This document shows positions 36,718-44,702 of a stretch of 64,000 nt of DNA, in pieces. The DNA is from Bacteroidota bacterium. Lineage in GTDB: Bacteria; Bacteroidota; Ignavibacteria; Ignavibacteriales; SURF-24. The stretch lies in the NCBI GenBank assembly GCA_030706145.1, contig JAUZPB010000001.1, positions 1 to 64,000 of the forward strand. The letters are read 5' to 3'. The translations under genes were made by a program, and so were the position numbers. Below the pieces are notes generated by a model. That model saw nothing but the letters and a program-made list of their open reading frames with translations. It was not told the origin of the DNA and ran no database searches. The number at the start of each line of letters is the position of its first letter. Within the stretch, counting starts at the first letter, position 1.

Positions 36718-37062
36718 ATGAAAATTAAAACTACGGAAAAATACGGAGCAGTGGTTGTTGAACTTAAAGGCAACGTTATGGGCGGACCTGAGGCTCAGGA
36801 ACTAAGTGACCTTCTGCACAAATTGATAGAAGAGAAGAAACTTCATATTGTAATAGATCTTGCAGAAGTTAAGTTTATGAATAGCTCCGGTCTTGGTATG
36901 CTAATAAGTGCATACACGACCATGAAAAACGGGGGCGGTAACCTAAAGCTGGCAAATGCTACAGAGAAGATAAACAGTCTTCTTATAATAACAAAGCTGG
37001 TTTCAATATTTGAAAATTACGATTCAATAGATGAAGCCGTAAAAAGCTATGGCATGGCCTAA
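36718..37062 (+). CDS. STAS-domain anti-sigma factor antagonist (second copy)
   Basis: The 114-residue protein is a single STAS domain: AVVVELKGNVMGGPEAQELSD, IVIDLAEVKFMNSSGLGMLI and a C-terminal helix. The NSSGLG segment contains the candidate phospho-Ser. It has a good ribosome-binding site (AAAGGAG, short spacing) and its own terminator, so it is expressed alone. It faces away from the ECF sigma gene. It may be a further substrate of the RsbW-like kinase encoded 5 kb away or answer to a different kinase. Confidence 0.92.
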   Translation: MKIKTTEKYGAVVVELKGNVMGGPEAQELSDLLHKLIEEKKLHIVIDLAEVKFMNSSGLGMLISAYTTMKNGGGNLKLANATEKINSLLIITKLVSIFENYDSIDEAVKSYGMA

Positions 37063-37127
37063 TAGTTTAGAAGAGAACTAATAAACTGATTGACAGTAAA
37101 TTTACATCGAGTTTTTCTTTATTACAG

Positions 37128-37157
37128 ACTCCGGATAATGGTTATTCGGAGTTTTTT
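37128..37157 (+). terminator. Terminator of the lone STAS gene
   Basis: ACTCCGGATAA (37128-37138) pairs with TTATTCGGAGT (37142-37152) with one G-T pair and a 3-base loop, followed by a T-run. It is a standard intrinsic terminator about 65 bases after the STAS stop. Confidence 0.85.
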
Positions 37158-37237
37158 ATTTTATTGAGAACTTAAAAGATAAATAAATAAAATATTAATA
37201 TTAAAGTTATATTGATAGATATTCGGGAGTCCAAAAA

Positions 37238-38509
37238 ATGAGTGTTTCAATTCTAGTCGGCAGCCAATGGGGTGATGAAGGCAAGGGGAAAATAGTAGAT
37301 ATACTAAGTGAGAAATATAATATTGTAGCAAGGTACCAGGGAGGTGCTAATGCTGGTCATACAGTTGAAATAGGGGATCAGAAATATATACTTCACCTTA
37401 TTCCATCTGGGATCTTAAGAGAAGATGTTATTTGTGTGATAGGTAATGGTGTAGTAATTGATCCTAAAGCTCTTCTAGATGAGATAGCAATTTTAGAAAA
37501 AAATAATATAAAGATCGATGGAAGACTCTTTATTAGCCACAATGCTCACCTTATTATGCCCTATCACAAGCTACTCGATTCGATAAGCGAAAGCGGGCAA
37601 AACAAGATTGGCACCACAGGAAGAGGTATTGGTCCTTGCTATATTGACAAATATGCAAGAAAAGGCATAAGAATAGTTGACCTTCTAGACAAAGAAAGGC
37701 TTGCAAAAAAGATCAGAGAGAACCTTGTCGAAAAGAATACACTATTAAAGAAAGTTTATGAGCACAGCGAGCTTGATGTTGAAGAAATAATAAAAGAATA
37801 CACCGAATTTGACAAAATAATTGACAAATACATAAAAGACACCCCATTATACCTAAATCATGCAATTAGCGAAGGTAAATCAATATTACTTGAAGGAGCA
37901 CAAGGAGCTTTACTTGATATTGATCATGGCACATATCCTTTTGTTACATCTTCAAGTCCTACTTCCGGTGGAGCTTGCACAGGAAGCGGTATTTCACCTA
38001 ACAAAATTGATTCTGTAGTTGGAATTGTTAAAGCTTATACGACAAGAGTAGGAAATGGTCCATTCCCTACTGAACTGCTTGATGAAGATGGAGAAACTTT
38101 AAGAAAGGTTGGAGCTGAATTTGGGGCTACAACAGGCAGACCAAGAAGATGCGGCTGGTTTGATGCTTTCCTGACAAAGTATTCCACAATGATAAATGGT
38201 ATTGATTATGCGGCCATTACAAAGCTTGATGTACTAAGTGGCTTTGACAATATAAAAGTATGTGTCGGTTACGAATATAATGGAAAGGCCTTAAAAGCAT
38301 TCCCTAATGATGTAAATCAGTTAGAATGCGTAAAACCTATCTACGAAACTCTCCCAGGATGGAAACAGGACATCTCCGGAGCAAGAAACTATGATGAACT
38401 TCCATCTGAGACAAGGGATTATTTAGACTTTATGGCTAAGTATTGCGGCTTTGAAATAAGTATAGTTTCAGTAGGACCAAAACGTTCTGAAACAATAGTC
38501 TTAAAGTAA
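37238..38509 (+). CDS. purA: Adenylosuccinate synthetase (PurA)
   Basis: PurA makes adenylosuccinate from IMP, Asp and GTP in AMP synthesis. The 423-residue protein begins SILVGSQWGDEGKGKIVDIL (phosphate loop with catalytic Asp), has ARYQGGANAGHTV, TTGRGIGPCYIDKYARKGIR, LLEGAQGALLDIDHGTYPFVTSS and TTGRPRRCGWFD, all in family order at normal length. GGGAG precedes the ATG by 9 bases. It stands alone between a terminator and a hairpin. Confidence 0.97.
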   Translation: MSVSILVGSQWGDEGKGKIVDILSEKYNIVARYQGGANAGHTVEIGDQKYILHLIPSGILREDVICVIGNGVVIDPKALLDEIAILEKNNIKIDGRLFISHNAHLIMPYHKLLDSISESGQNKIGTTGRGIGPCYIDKYARKGIRIVDLLDKERLAKKIRENLVEKNTLLKKVYEHSELDVEEIIKEYTEFDKIIDKYIKDTPLYLNHAISEGKSILLEGAQGALLDIDHGTYPFVTSSSPTSGGACTGSGISPNKIDSVVGIVKAYTTRVGNGPFPTELLDEDGETLRKVGAEFGATTGRPRRCGWFDAFLTKYSTMINGIDYAAITKLDVLSGFDNIKVCVGYEYNGKALKAFPNDVNQLECVKPIYETLPGWKQDISGARNYDELPSETRDYLDFMAKYCGFEISIVSVGPKRSETIVLK

Positions 38510-38530
38510 TATTTCAATATAATTTCCAGG

Positions 38531-38600
38531 CTTTTTAGAGAAAGAGAGACAGATATTAAAATCCTTTCTTTTATAACGATTCTCTCTTTCTCTCTAAAGG
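38531..38600 (+). terminator. Long imperfect hairpin downstream of purA
   Basis: A left arm beginning at about 38531 (TTTTTAGAGAAAGAGAGA) pairs with TCTCTCTTTCTCTCTAAA (38581-38598), with a two-base bulge and a 30-odd-base loop; flanking GGC/GGCC bases extend it. No T-run follows. It lies 20-90 bases after the purA stop and may terminate or stabilise its mRNA. Confidence 0.5.
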
Positions 38601-38735
38601 CCGGTAAAAAACAAAAAAATTAGCCTGCAGCAGGAATTCATTATATAGCTTTAATATTATACTATAATGTAGCTATAATTATAATCACTCCCCTAAAAAA
38701 GAATAATAGCAATTGTTTGTTAAGGAATAGTTCCT

Positions 38736-40610
38736 ATGAAGCTCTCTTTCAGCATCTTTTTCGCTTTATCACTTTCTTTGTTACTCTCTTTATTAAATGA
38801 AAATTCTCTTGCACAAGAGAAATTAAGTCTTAAGATAAGCTCCCCTTCCGGAGGTAAATCCCCCATTGAACTAGCAGGATCCGGATTAACTGTCATGGGC
38901 AGCCTGTCACCAGCAGACTCAAAGTTAAGTATAAATGGTGCAGAAGCACTTGTTGATATTGACGGTACATTTATTTGTTTTACAAGGCTGAACCTTGAGA
39001 GTCAAAGCCCTGTAAGCGGAGAAACCAATGGGAAATTAACATTTTTACTCTCCCACAATGGTTCGACAAAAACAATAGAAAAGGTCTACAAGGTAAAGTT
39101 ACCAATAGTGACGTCAACCTCAGACAGTCTTGTAATTGACAAACAATGGCCGATGGAACCCTTAGAAAACACGTTTTTATCGAAAGGTGAAGCCTTGGAT
39201 ATTCTGTTTAAGGCTACACCTGGGTGCAAGTGTTTTTTATATGTTGAAGGATTAAAGGACAGCATTCCCCTTAGTGAGACGGTTTTCGTCAATTCCAATT
39301 ATTGGGGTGAAGAGGTTTTTGGCGCTGGTGCAAGTAACATAGGAGATACAATAAAAGGGATATACAAATGCTCATTTTATCCAAATCTTCCCTTGAAGTC
39401 AGCCTCACTAAAGGTTAAGCTTATAGATTCTGCTTTAGGTTCAAAGGAATTCGAATTACCAGGAAGAGTAACTACGCTAGATAAAGTGGTACATAGCATA
39501 GCAAGGCTTAAATATGACCCAAATCTTACAGTCGGCAGAAATTCACCTGGTGGTGGTTACAAGATTTTCCTGCCTGAAGGCGTAAATCTTGAAGTAATTG
39601 GGCAAAAAGGGGGTTGGCTGAAGACAAAGCTTTCTTCGAATGAATCCGTCTATATCCCCTCTTCTTCAGCTGAAATACTTCCTGAGGGGACACCGCTTCC
39701 ACAGAGCCATCCAAGAATAATTCGCTGCAAGGAAGGTGAGAAGTCTGCTTCAGTAGAAATAGCCTTAGGTATAAAACTCCCCTTTATAGTTAATCAGCTG
39801 GATAATCCAGAAAGAATTGAACTTTTAATTTATAATGTCACTTCTGATATTGACTGGGTGTTTTATGATAGAAAGAGTGAATTTATAAAAGAGATAAGGC
39901 ATTCGCAGTTATCAAATGATGTTCTAAAAGTTGAAATTCAACTTGAGCAGAAGACTCACTGGGGTTATAAAGCAGAGTATGATGGAAATATCTTAAAGCT
40001 TTCGATCAAAAAGCCTGCAAAGAGAAACAGCGGATTTTTATTTTGGAGCATCCAGTTAAAAGGACGAGTTATTTCGATTGACCCTGGTCATACTCCAGAG
40101 ACAGGAGCAATTGGCCCACGTGGGACAGAGGAAAAGGATGTAAATTTTGAAATTTCAGAAAAATTAAAGCAAATGCTAGAAGACTCGGGGGCTAAGGTTT
40201 TTCTTACACATGAAAAGGATCAGGCACTGCCTCTAAGGGAAAGAAAACAAATGGTCAATTCTTTTGCCCCAGAGATATCTGTTAGTATGCACAACAATGC
40301 AGTGCCAGGGGGAGTAAATCCAATTGAACATAATGGAACTTCTGTTTATTATTATTTCCCTCAGGCGCTTCCTTTAGCAAAACTAATTCACAAGAATTTA
40401 CTAGATGAGTTAAAGTTGAAGGATTTTGGGCTATTTTGGGATAATTTATATATGTGCCGGATTCCAGAGTCGATATCTTTACTTATAGAGCCGGCCTTTA
40501 TGATAATCCCAGAGCAGGAAAGGCTACTTAGGACAGACGAATTCCAGAGAAAGATAGCCCAGTGTGTTTATAATGCTTTAGAAAAATTTTATGAGGAATA
40601 TAGTCAATGA
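38736..40610 (+). CDS. Secreted N-acetylmuramoyl-L-alanine amidase (Amidase_3)
   Basis: The 624-residue protein has a signal peptide (MKLSFSIFFALSLSLLLSLL, cleavage near LAQ). The first 430 residues are beta-rich and include an SH3-like stretch (VNLEVIGQKGGWLKTKLSSNESVYIP) and probably AMIN-like strands. The C-terminal 190 residues are an AmiC-type zinc amidase: RVISIDPGHTPETGAIGPRGTEEKDVNFEI (His ligand and following Glu), LTHEKDQALPLRERK, SVSMHNNAVPGG (His) and LLIEPAFMI (catalytic Glu). It cleaves the amide bond between MurNAc and peptide. Its last four bases overlap the start of a histidine kinase gene, so the two are co-translated. Confidence 0.92.
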   Translation: MKLSFSIFFALSLSLLLSLLNENSLAQEKLSLKISSPSGGKSPIELAGSGLTVMGSLSPADSKLSINGAEALVDIDGTFICFTRLNLESQSPVSGETNGKLTFLLSHNGSTKTIEKVYKVKLPIVTSTSDSLVIDKQWPMEPLENTFLSKGEALDILFKATPGCKCFLYVEGLKDSIPLSETVFVNSNYWGEEVFGAGASNIGDTIKGIYKCSFYPNLPLKSASLKVKLIDSALGSKEFELPGRVTTLDKVVHSIARLKYDPNLTVGRNSPGGGYKIFLPEGVNLEVIGQKGGWLKTKLSSNESVYIPSSSAEILPEGTPLPQSHPRIIRCKEGEKSASVEIALGIKLPFIVNQLDNPERIELLIYNVTSDIDWVFYDRKSEFIKEIRHSQLSNDVLKVEIQLEQKTHWGYKAEYDGNILKLSIKKPAKRNSGFLFWSIQLKGRVISIDPGHTPETGAIGPRGTEEKDVNFEISEKLKQMLEDSGAKVFLTHEKDQALPLRERKQMVNSFAPEISVSMHNNAVPGGVNPIEHNGTSVYYYFPQALPLAKLIHKNLLDELKLKDFGLFWDNLYMCRIPESISLLIEPAFMIIPEQERLLRTDEFQRKIAQCVYNALEKFYEEYSQ

Positions 40611-41809
40611 AAATGACTGGTGGTCCGGCAACTAGGAACTTGAAAATAATACTACTTGTAGCTGCCCTAATAATTGCAGCAGGGACATTGTATTATACGC
40701 GAGGGTTGGTTGAAAAGCTACAAAAAAGAGAAAAACAGATTGCCGAGCTATATGCAAAAGGGATGGAATATATTGCTAATCCGGAGGACAACTCGACTAA
40801 TCTAACGTTTATATTTGAAAACATGATAAAGCCTATAGATTTTCCGCTAATTCTAACGGGAAGCGATGATTCATTCGACTTAAAGCTTAAGAATTCTTTC
40901 AGGAATTTCGCAATAGATTCGACTCTTTCTCTTAAAGAACAGACAGCATACGTAAAGAAAGAGATTGCCGAAATGGATGCAATTAATCCTCCAATTACAA
41001 TTGCCTATAACGATACAATAGTCCTTGGGAGGATCCATTACGGTAACTCTGAGTTAATAAAGCAATTAAGGAATTATCCATATTATCAGATAGCATTTGC
41101 CGCGGCTTTTATTCTAATTGGTTATGTAATTTTTAGTTACATAAAGAAAAACGAACAAAGTAGTATTTGGGTTGGAATGTCAAAAGAAACGGCTCATCAG
41201 CTTGGGACACCCTTATCAAGCTTAATGGGGTGGTCGGAAATATTAAAATTAAGCCACAAAGATCCTGACCGGGTGCTAGATATCTCAGAAGAAATAAACA
41301 ACGATCTGGCGCGCTTAAATAAAATAACGCAGAGGTTCTCAAAGATTGGCTCGCAACCAGAGTTAAAGGATGCGAATGTATATGAAGAGATAGAGAAAAC
41401 GATCAAATATTTTGAAAGAAGACTCCCACAGATCGGGAAGAATGTTGTCCTAAAGCTTGAGGGCGACGAAAATTTATGCACAAAGTTAAATCCCGAACTA
41501 TTTAGCTGGGTTCTTGAAAATCTGATAAAAAACGCTCTAGATGCAATAGAGGGGAAAAAAGGAAGTATAAGTTTTTATGTAACCAATCACCATAAGAATA
41601 TTGAGATAGAAGTGAAAGATACAGGTAAAGGAATAGACATGCGAAGGAAAAAAGATATATTCCGTCCTGGTTACAGTACAAAGCGGCGAGGCTGGGGTCT
41701 GGGTCTAAGTTTGACCAAAAGGATAATTGAGACTTACCACAAAGGAAAGATATTTGTAAAGAGTTCCAGTCCTGAAGGAACTACATTCAAGATCATACTG
41801 CACAAATAA
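40607..41809 (+). CDS. Membrane sensor histidine kinase, HQLGTP type
   Basis: The 400-residue protein has two transmembrane helices (about 10-28 and 150-173) flanking a periplasmic domain of about 120 residues. The phospho-acceptor region reads AHQLGTPLSSLMGW (His197), a variant H-box common in Bacteroidota-type kinases. The ATPase domain has N-box NLIKNALDAIEG, G1 VKDTGKGID and G2 GWGLGLSLTKRI. Its ATGA start overlaps the amidase stop, and no response regulator is adjacent. It may sense envelope state and act on a regulator encoded elsewhere. Confidence 0.93.
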   Translation: MKMTGGPATRNLKIILLVAALIIAAGTLYYTRGLVEKLQKREKQIAELYAKGMEYIANPEDNSTNLTFIFENMIKPIDFPLILTGSDDSFDLKLKNSFRNFAIDSTLSLKEQTAYVKKEIAEMDAINPPITIAYNDTIVLGRIHYGNSELIKQLRNYPYYQIAFAAAFILIGYVIFSYIKKNEQSSIWVGMSKETAHQLGTPLSSLMGWSEILKLSHKDPDRVLDISEEINNDLARLNKITQRFSKIGSQPELKDANVYEEIEKTIKYFERRLPQIGKNVVLKLEGDENLCTKLNPELFSWVLENLIKNALDAIEGKKGSISFYVTNHHKNIEIEVKDTGKGIDMRRKKDIFRPGYSTKRRGWGLGLSLTKRIIETYHKGKIFVKSSSPEGTTFKIILHK

Positions 41810-41826
41810 AGCATGGGAAAAAGAAA

Positions 41827-41872
41827 TGTTGAGTTCTGAGTGATTAAAGTACTCAGAGCTCAACAATTTTTT
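41827..41872 (+). terminator. Intrinsic terminator of the amidase-kinase operon
   Basis: A 15-bp stem, TGTTGAGTTCTGAGT (41827-41841) with ACTCAGAGCTCAACA (41851-41865), has a 9-base loop and one G-T pair and is followed by ATTTTTT. It lies 20 bases after the kinase stop. Confidence 0.92.
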
Positions 41873-41944
41873 AGGCTTCCCTGCTAACTCGTCTAAAGTT
41901 AGTTCAACTTAAGTTAGCTTATTTTCAAGTTAATTACTCTCAAG

Positions 41945-42883
41945 TTAACTCATCTCAAGCATTCTCTCAATTGGTTTCAGGGCTCTTAGCCTTAGAGGTT
42001 CATCCATAGTAAGCTTCGGATATTTATTTTTCATACAAAGGTAGAGCTTTTCCATTGTATTACGTTTCATATGTGGGCAATCATTGCATGAGCATGAAGT
42101 CTCAGGAGGTGCAGGAATATACAATTTTTCAGGCGCGGATTTCTGCATCTGGTGAATAATACCGGTTTCGGTAGCAACAATATAAGTTTTAGCGCTATCT
42201 TCCTGAACATATTTCAGCAATTTGCTTGTTGATCCAATATAATCAGCATGCCTAAGAACGACTTCTTCGCACTCTGGATGGGCAATTATTTTAGCTTCGG
42301 GATATTTTACTTTAAGTTGAATGATCTTCCTTTCGCTGAAAGTTTCGTGAACGATGCAAGCCCCTTGCCAGAGAAGCATATCCCTGCCTGTTTTTTTAAT
42401 CAGGTAACGGCCAAGGTTTCTATCCGGAGAAAACAAAATAGGTTTTTCAGGGGGAATTTGGTTAATAATTTTCTCAGCATTGCTTGATGTACAAATTATG
42501 TCACTTAGAGCTTTTACTTCTGCCGAACAATTTATATAGGTTATTGCAATATGATCGGGATGCTTTTCCCTAAAAGACTTAAATAAAGGAGCGGGGCAAC
42601 TATCTGCAAGCGAACATCCGGCCTGAAGGTCAGGCAAGAGAACAAGCTTTTCAGGGTTCAATATTTTAGCTGTTTCAGCCATAAAATGAACTCCCGCAAA
42701 AACAATCACGTCTGCCTGTGTCGATTTAGCCTTTCTTGATAGTTCCAGGCTATCGCCAATAAAGTCAGCTATATCCTGAATTTCCGATTCCTGGTAATAA
42801 TGAGCCAGAATAACGGCATTCAGTTCTTTTTTTAATTTTAATATTTCTTCTTCCAGGCTTATCTCAGCATCAATATTAAGCAT
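41945..42883 (-). CDS. nadA: Quinolinate synthase (NadA)
   Basis: NadA condenses iminoaspartate and dihydroxyacetone phosphate to quinolinate for NAD synthesis with a 4Fe-4S cluster. The 312-residue protein has [59 protein letters not shown] (first cluster Cys), [55 protein letters not shown] and a C-terminal [13 protein letters not shown]. All are typical. No nadB or nadC lies next to it in the window. An AT-rich leader of more than 600 bases separates it from the next gene on the right. Confidence 0.96.
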   Translation of the reverse strand: MLNIDAEISLEEEILKLKKELNAVILAHYYQESEIQDIADFIGDSLELSRKAKSTQADVIVFAGVHFMAETAKILNPEKLVLLPDLQAGCSLADSCPAPLFKSFREKHPDHIAITYINCSAEVKALSDIICTSSNAEKIINQIPPEKPILFSPDRNLGRYLIKKTGRDMLLWQGACIVHETFSERKIIQLKVKYPEAKIIAHPECEEVVLRHADYIGSTSKLLKYVQEDSAKTYIVATETGIIHQMQKSAPEKLYIPAPPETSCSCNDCPHMKRNTMEKLYLCMKNKYPKLTMDEPLRLRALKPIERMLEMS

Positions 42884-43551
42884 TATATTATTTCCTCTTT
42901 CAAATTCTAAGAATTATGAAAAGTATAAACATCTCATAATTTAGATAATAAAAAAATTTAACTTGAGTAAAAAAACTTGACAAAGTTCTATGAAAAACAT
43001 GTTGTTCAAATTTAGAGCGAAATGAGCTTTATATCAAGATCAAAAGAAAAAGTTGGGGAATTAAGCACATCTTGTCTTATTTTAAGACACTACTTTCCTA
43101 TGTTCAAGAATAATTAACTCCATGATTTTCAAAGTGGAGAAAAATCCGTGACCTAAATCTCCTAAGTATAAAAAAAGCAAAGGATAGTAGCTTTTGGCAC
43201 ATACTTTGTAAATTGTTAGGCACTGCTGTGAAGCAGTAGAAGAATAAACATAGTTTCTCATCCCTCCTTTAAATGACAAACTATCTGCCGTGGTTGTGCC
43301 CTCTTCCACGGCAGTTCTATTTTAAAGAGATCTGTAGACCTCAAAAAAATGCGATTATTTTATAATTATAAAGTTTTTAAATCCCCCATAAAAAAATGCC
43401 CCCAGTTAAAAATGGCTTAGTAGCCGATAACAATTTTGTTTTCAGGTTTTCGAACTTTCGAATTTTAAGTGTTGTTCTGAATAAAAAGTGAGGGCTAATA
43501 TTAGCCAGTTTTTCATAGTTACACAATGCAATAAAAAAGATACAAAGATAT
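42884..43551. other. Long intergenic region with several hairpins
   Basis: About 670 bases between the outward-facing nadA and PaaE-like genes. From 43074 to about 43320 it carries four perfect short stems, listed separately as a candidate structured RNA. The rest is AT-rich and holds the two promoters. A 75-codon minus-strand frame at 43082-43309 overlaps the hairpins and is not convincing as a gene. Confidence 0.5.
43074..43320 (+). ncRNA. Candidate structured RNA or hairpin element
   Basis: Four perfect stems follow each other: GTCTTA/TAAGAC (43074-43088), ACTGCT/AGCAGT with a 4-base loop (43222-43237), ATAGTTT/AAACTAT (43250-43284) and TGCCGTGG/CCACGGCA with a 12-base loop (43286-43313). 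The last is followed by GTTCTATTTTA, a weak terminator-like tail on the plus strand. The loop of the third stem contains CCCTCCTTT, complementary to a ribosome-binding site; on the minus strand the same loop shows AAAGGAGGG. I do not recognise a known RNA family. Strand and function are undecided; a MITE-like remnant is also possible. Confidence 0.35.
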
Positions 43552-44673
43552 ATGAAGGAATTTTCAGATAGTTTCGATAAAACAGGATTTGAAGTAAATG
43601 GTAAGACACAGGATAATTTATTATCTCTTAAAGTGACAAGAATAATCAGAGAGACAGAAGATGCAAAGACATTTCTCTTTACCGAAGTAGATCAAAAGCC
43701 AATTAGCTTTATACCGGGACAGTTTCTTACATTTCCTTTAATGATTAATGGAGAAGAAATAAGAAAGAGTTATTCAATTTGCACGGCTCCTTTTGAGCTA
43801 CCAGTTATTGGGATTACTATAAAAAAAACAGTCAAAGGTTATTCCTCTGATTTTTTGCTAGAGAATATTACTGAAGGCGAGATATTTAGAGCTTATCCTC
43901 CTGTTGGAGAATTTACGGTAAGGCCATCTCAAGAGAAGAAAAGCGAGTTATTTTTAATTGGAGCAGGAAGTGGAATAACCCCATTGATGTCGATCTTAAA
44001 GACAACTCTTTTTATTGAGCCAGAGAGCAAGGTGACTCTATATTATGGGAATAGAAATGAAAACACAATAATTTATAAGCAAGAGCTAAAAAAATTAGAA
44101 GAGCTTTACAAAGGAAGGTTAAAAGTAGTTCATTTCCTTTCTCAGCCAAAAGAGGAGGATCCATCAAATATAAAGGGAAGAATAACCAGAGAATCATTTA
44201 AGACACAACTAAAGGAGGACAATTTTAGCGGGAATGCACATTTCTATATTTGTGGTCCAGAAGCGATGATAGTTAGTGTAATAAACGCCTTAAGAGATCT
44301 AGCAATTAGTGCTGAAAGGATTCACACAGAGTACTATAAAATTACGATCTCTCAGGATTCACTTATTGATGAATCTGAGATCAAAACCAGAAAAGTCACA
44401 ATCATTTTTGAAGGGAAAGAGCACATTATAACTGTATCACCAAACGATAGTATACTTCAATCAGCATTAGAACAAGGGCTTGACCTTCCCAATTCATGTC
44501 AAATGGGACAATGCTCAAGCTGCAGGGCAAGGCTTATCTCTGGGAAAATTAATCTTGTTGAACAATCTGCCCTGGCTAATTGGGAAATAAAAGAAGGATA
44601 TTGTCTTACCTGCGTAGGTTACCCAATGAGCGATGATGTTGTAATTGACTATGATGCTACTTCACGGTTTTAA
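43552..44673 (+). CDS. PaaE-like FAD/NAD(P)H:ferredoxin-type oxidoreductase
   Basis: The 373-residue protein has three modules: an FAD-binding barrel (PGQFLTFPL; RKSYSICTAPFE), an NAD(P)-binding domain (LFLIGAGSGITPLMSILK; FYICGPEAMI) and a C-terminal plant-type 2Fe-2S ferredoxin with Cys316, Cys321, Cys324 and Cys354 (CQMGQCSSC then LTC). This order matches PaaE, the reductase of phenylacetyl-CoA epoxidase, and related reductases of oxygenases. No paaABCD-like genes are nearby, so the electron acceptor is unknown. The gene stands alone with a long upstream region. Confidence 0.9.
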   Translation: MKEFSDSFDKTGFEVNGKTQDNLLSLKVTRIIRETEDAKTFLFTEVDQKPISFIPGQFLTFPLMINGEEIRKSYSICTAPFELPVIGITIKKTVKGYSSDFLLENITEGEIFRAYPPVGEFTVRPSQEKKSELFLIGAGSGITPLMSILKTTLFIEPESKVTLYYGNRNENTIIYKQELKKLEELYKGRLKVVHFLSQPKEEDPSNIKGRITRESFKTQLKEDNFSGNAHFYICGPEAMIVSVINALRDLAISAERIHTEYYKITISQDSLIDESEIKTRKVTIIFEGKEHIITVSPNDSILQSALEQGLDLPNSCQMGQCSSCRARLISGKINLVEQSALANWEIKEGYCLTCVGYPMSDDVVIDYDATSRF

Positions 44674-44702
44674 CAAAAAAAAGAAAGCAGAAGAAATTAT
44701 TC

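Noticed and set aside
43082-43309. 75-codon minus-strand frame in the long intergenic gap
   Set aside because: It overlaps the hairpin series, shows no known motif, and its best ribosome-binding site is only one or two bases from the second Met. It is kept as a structured element instead.
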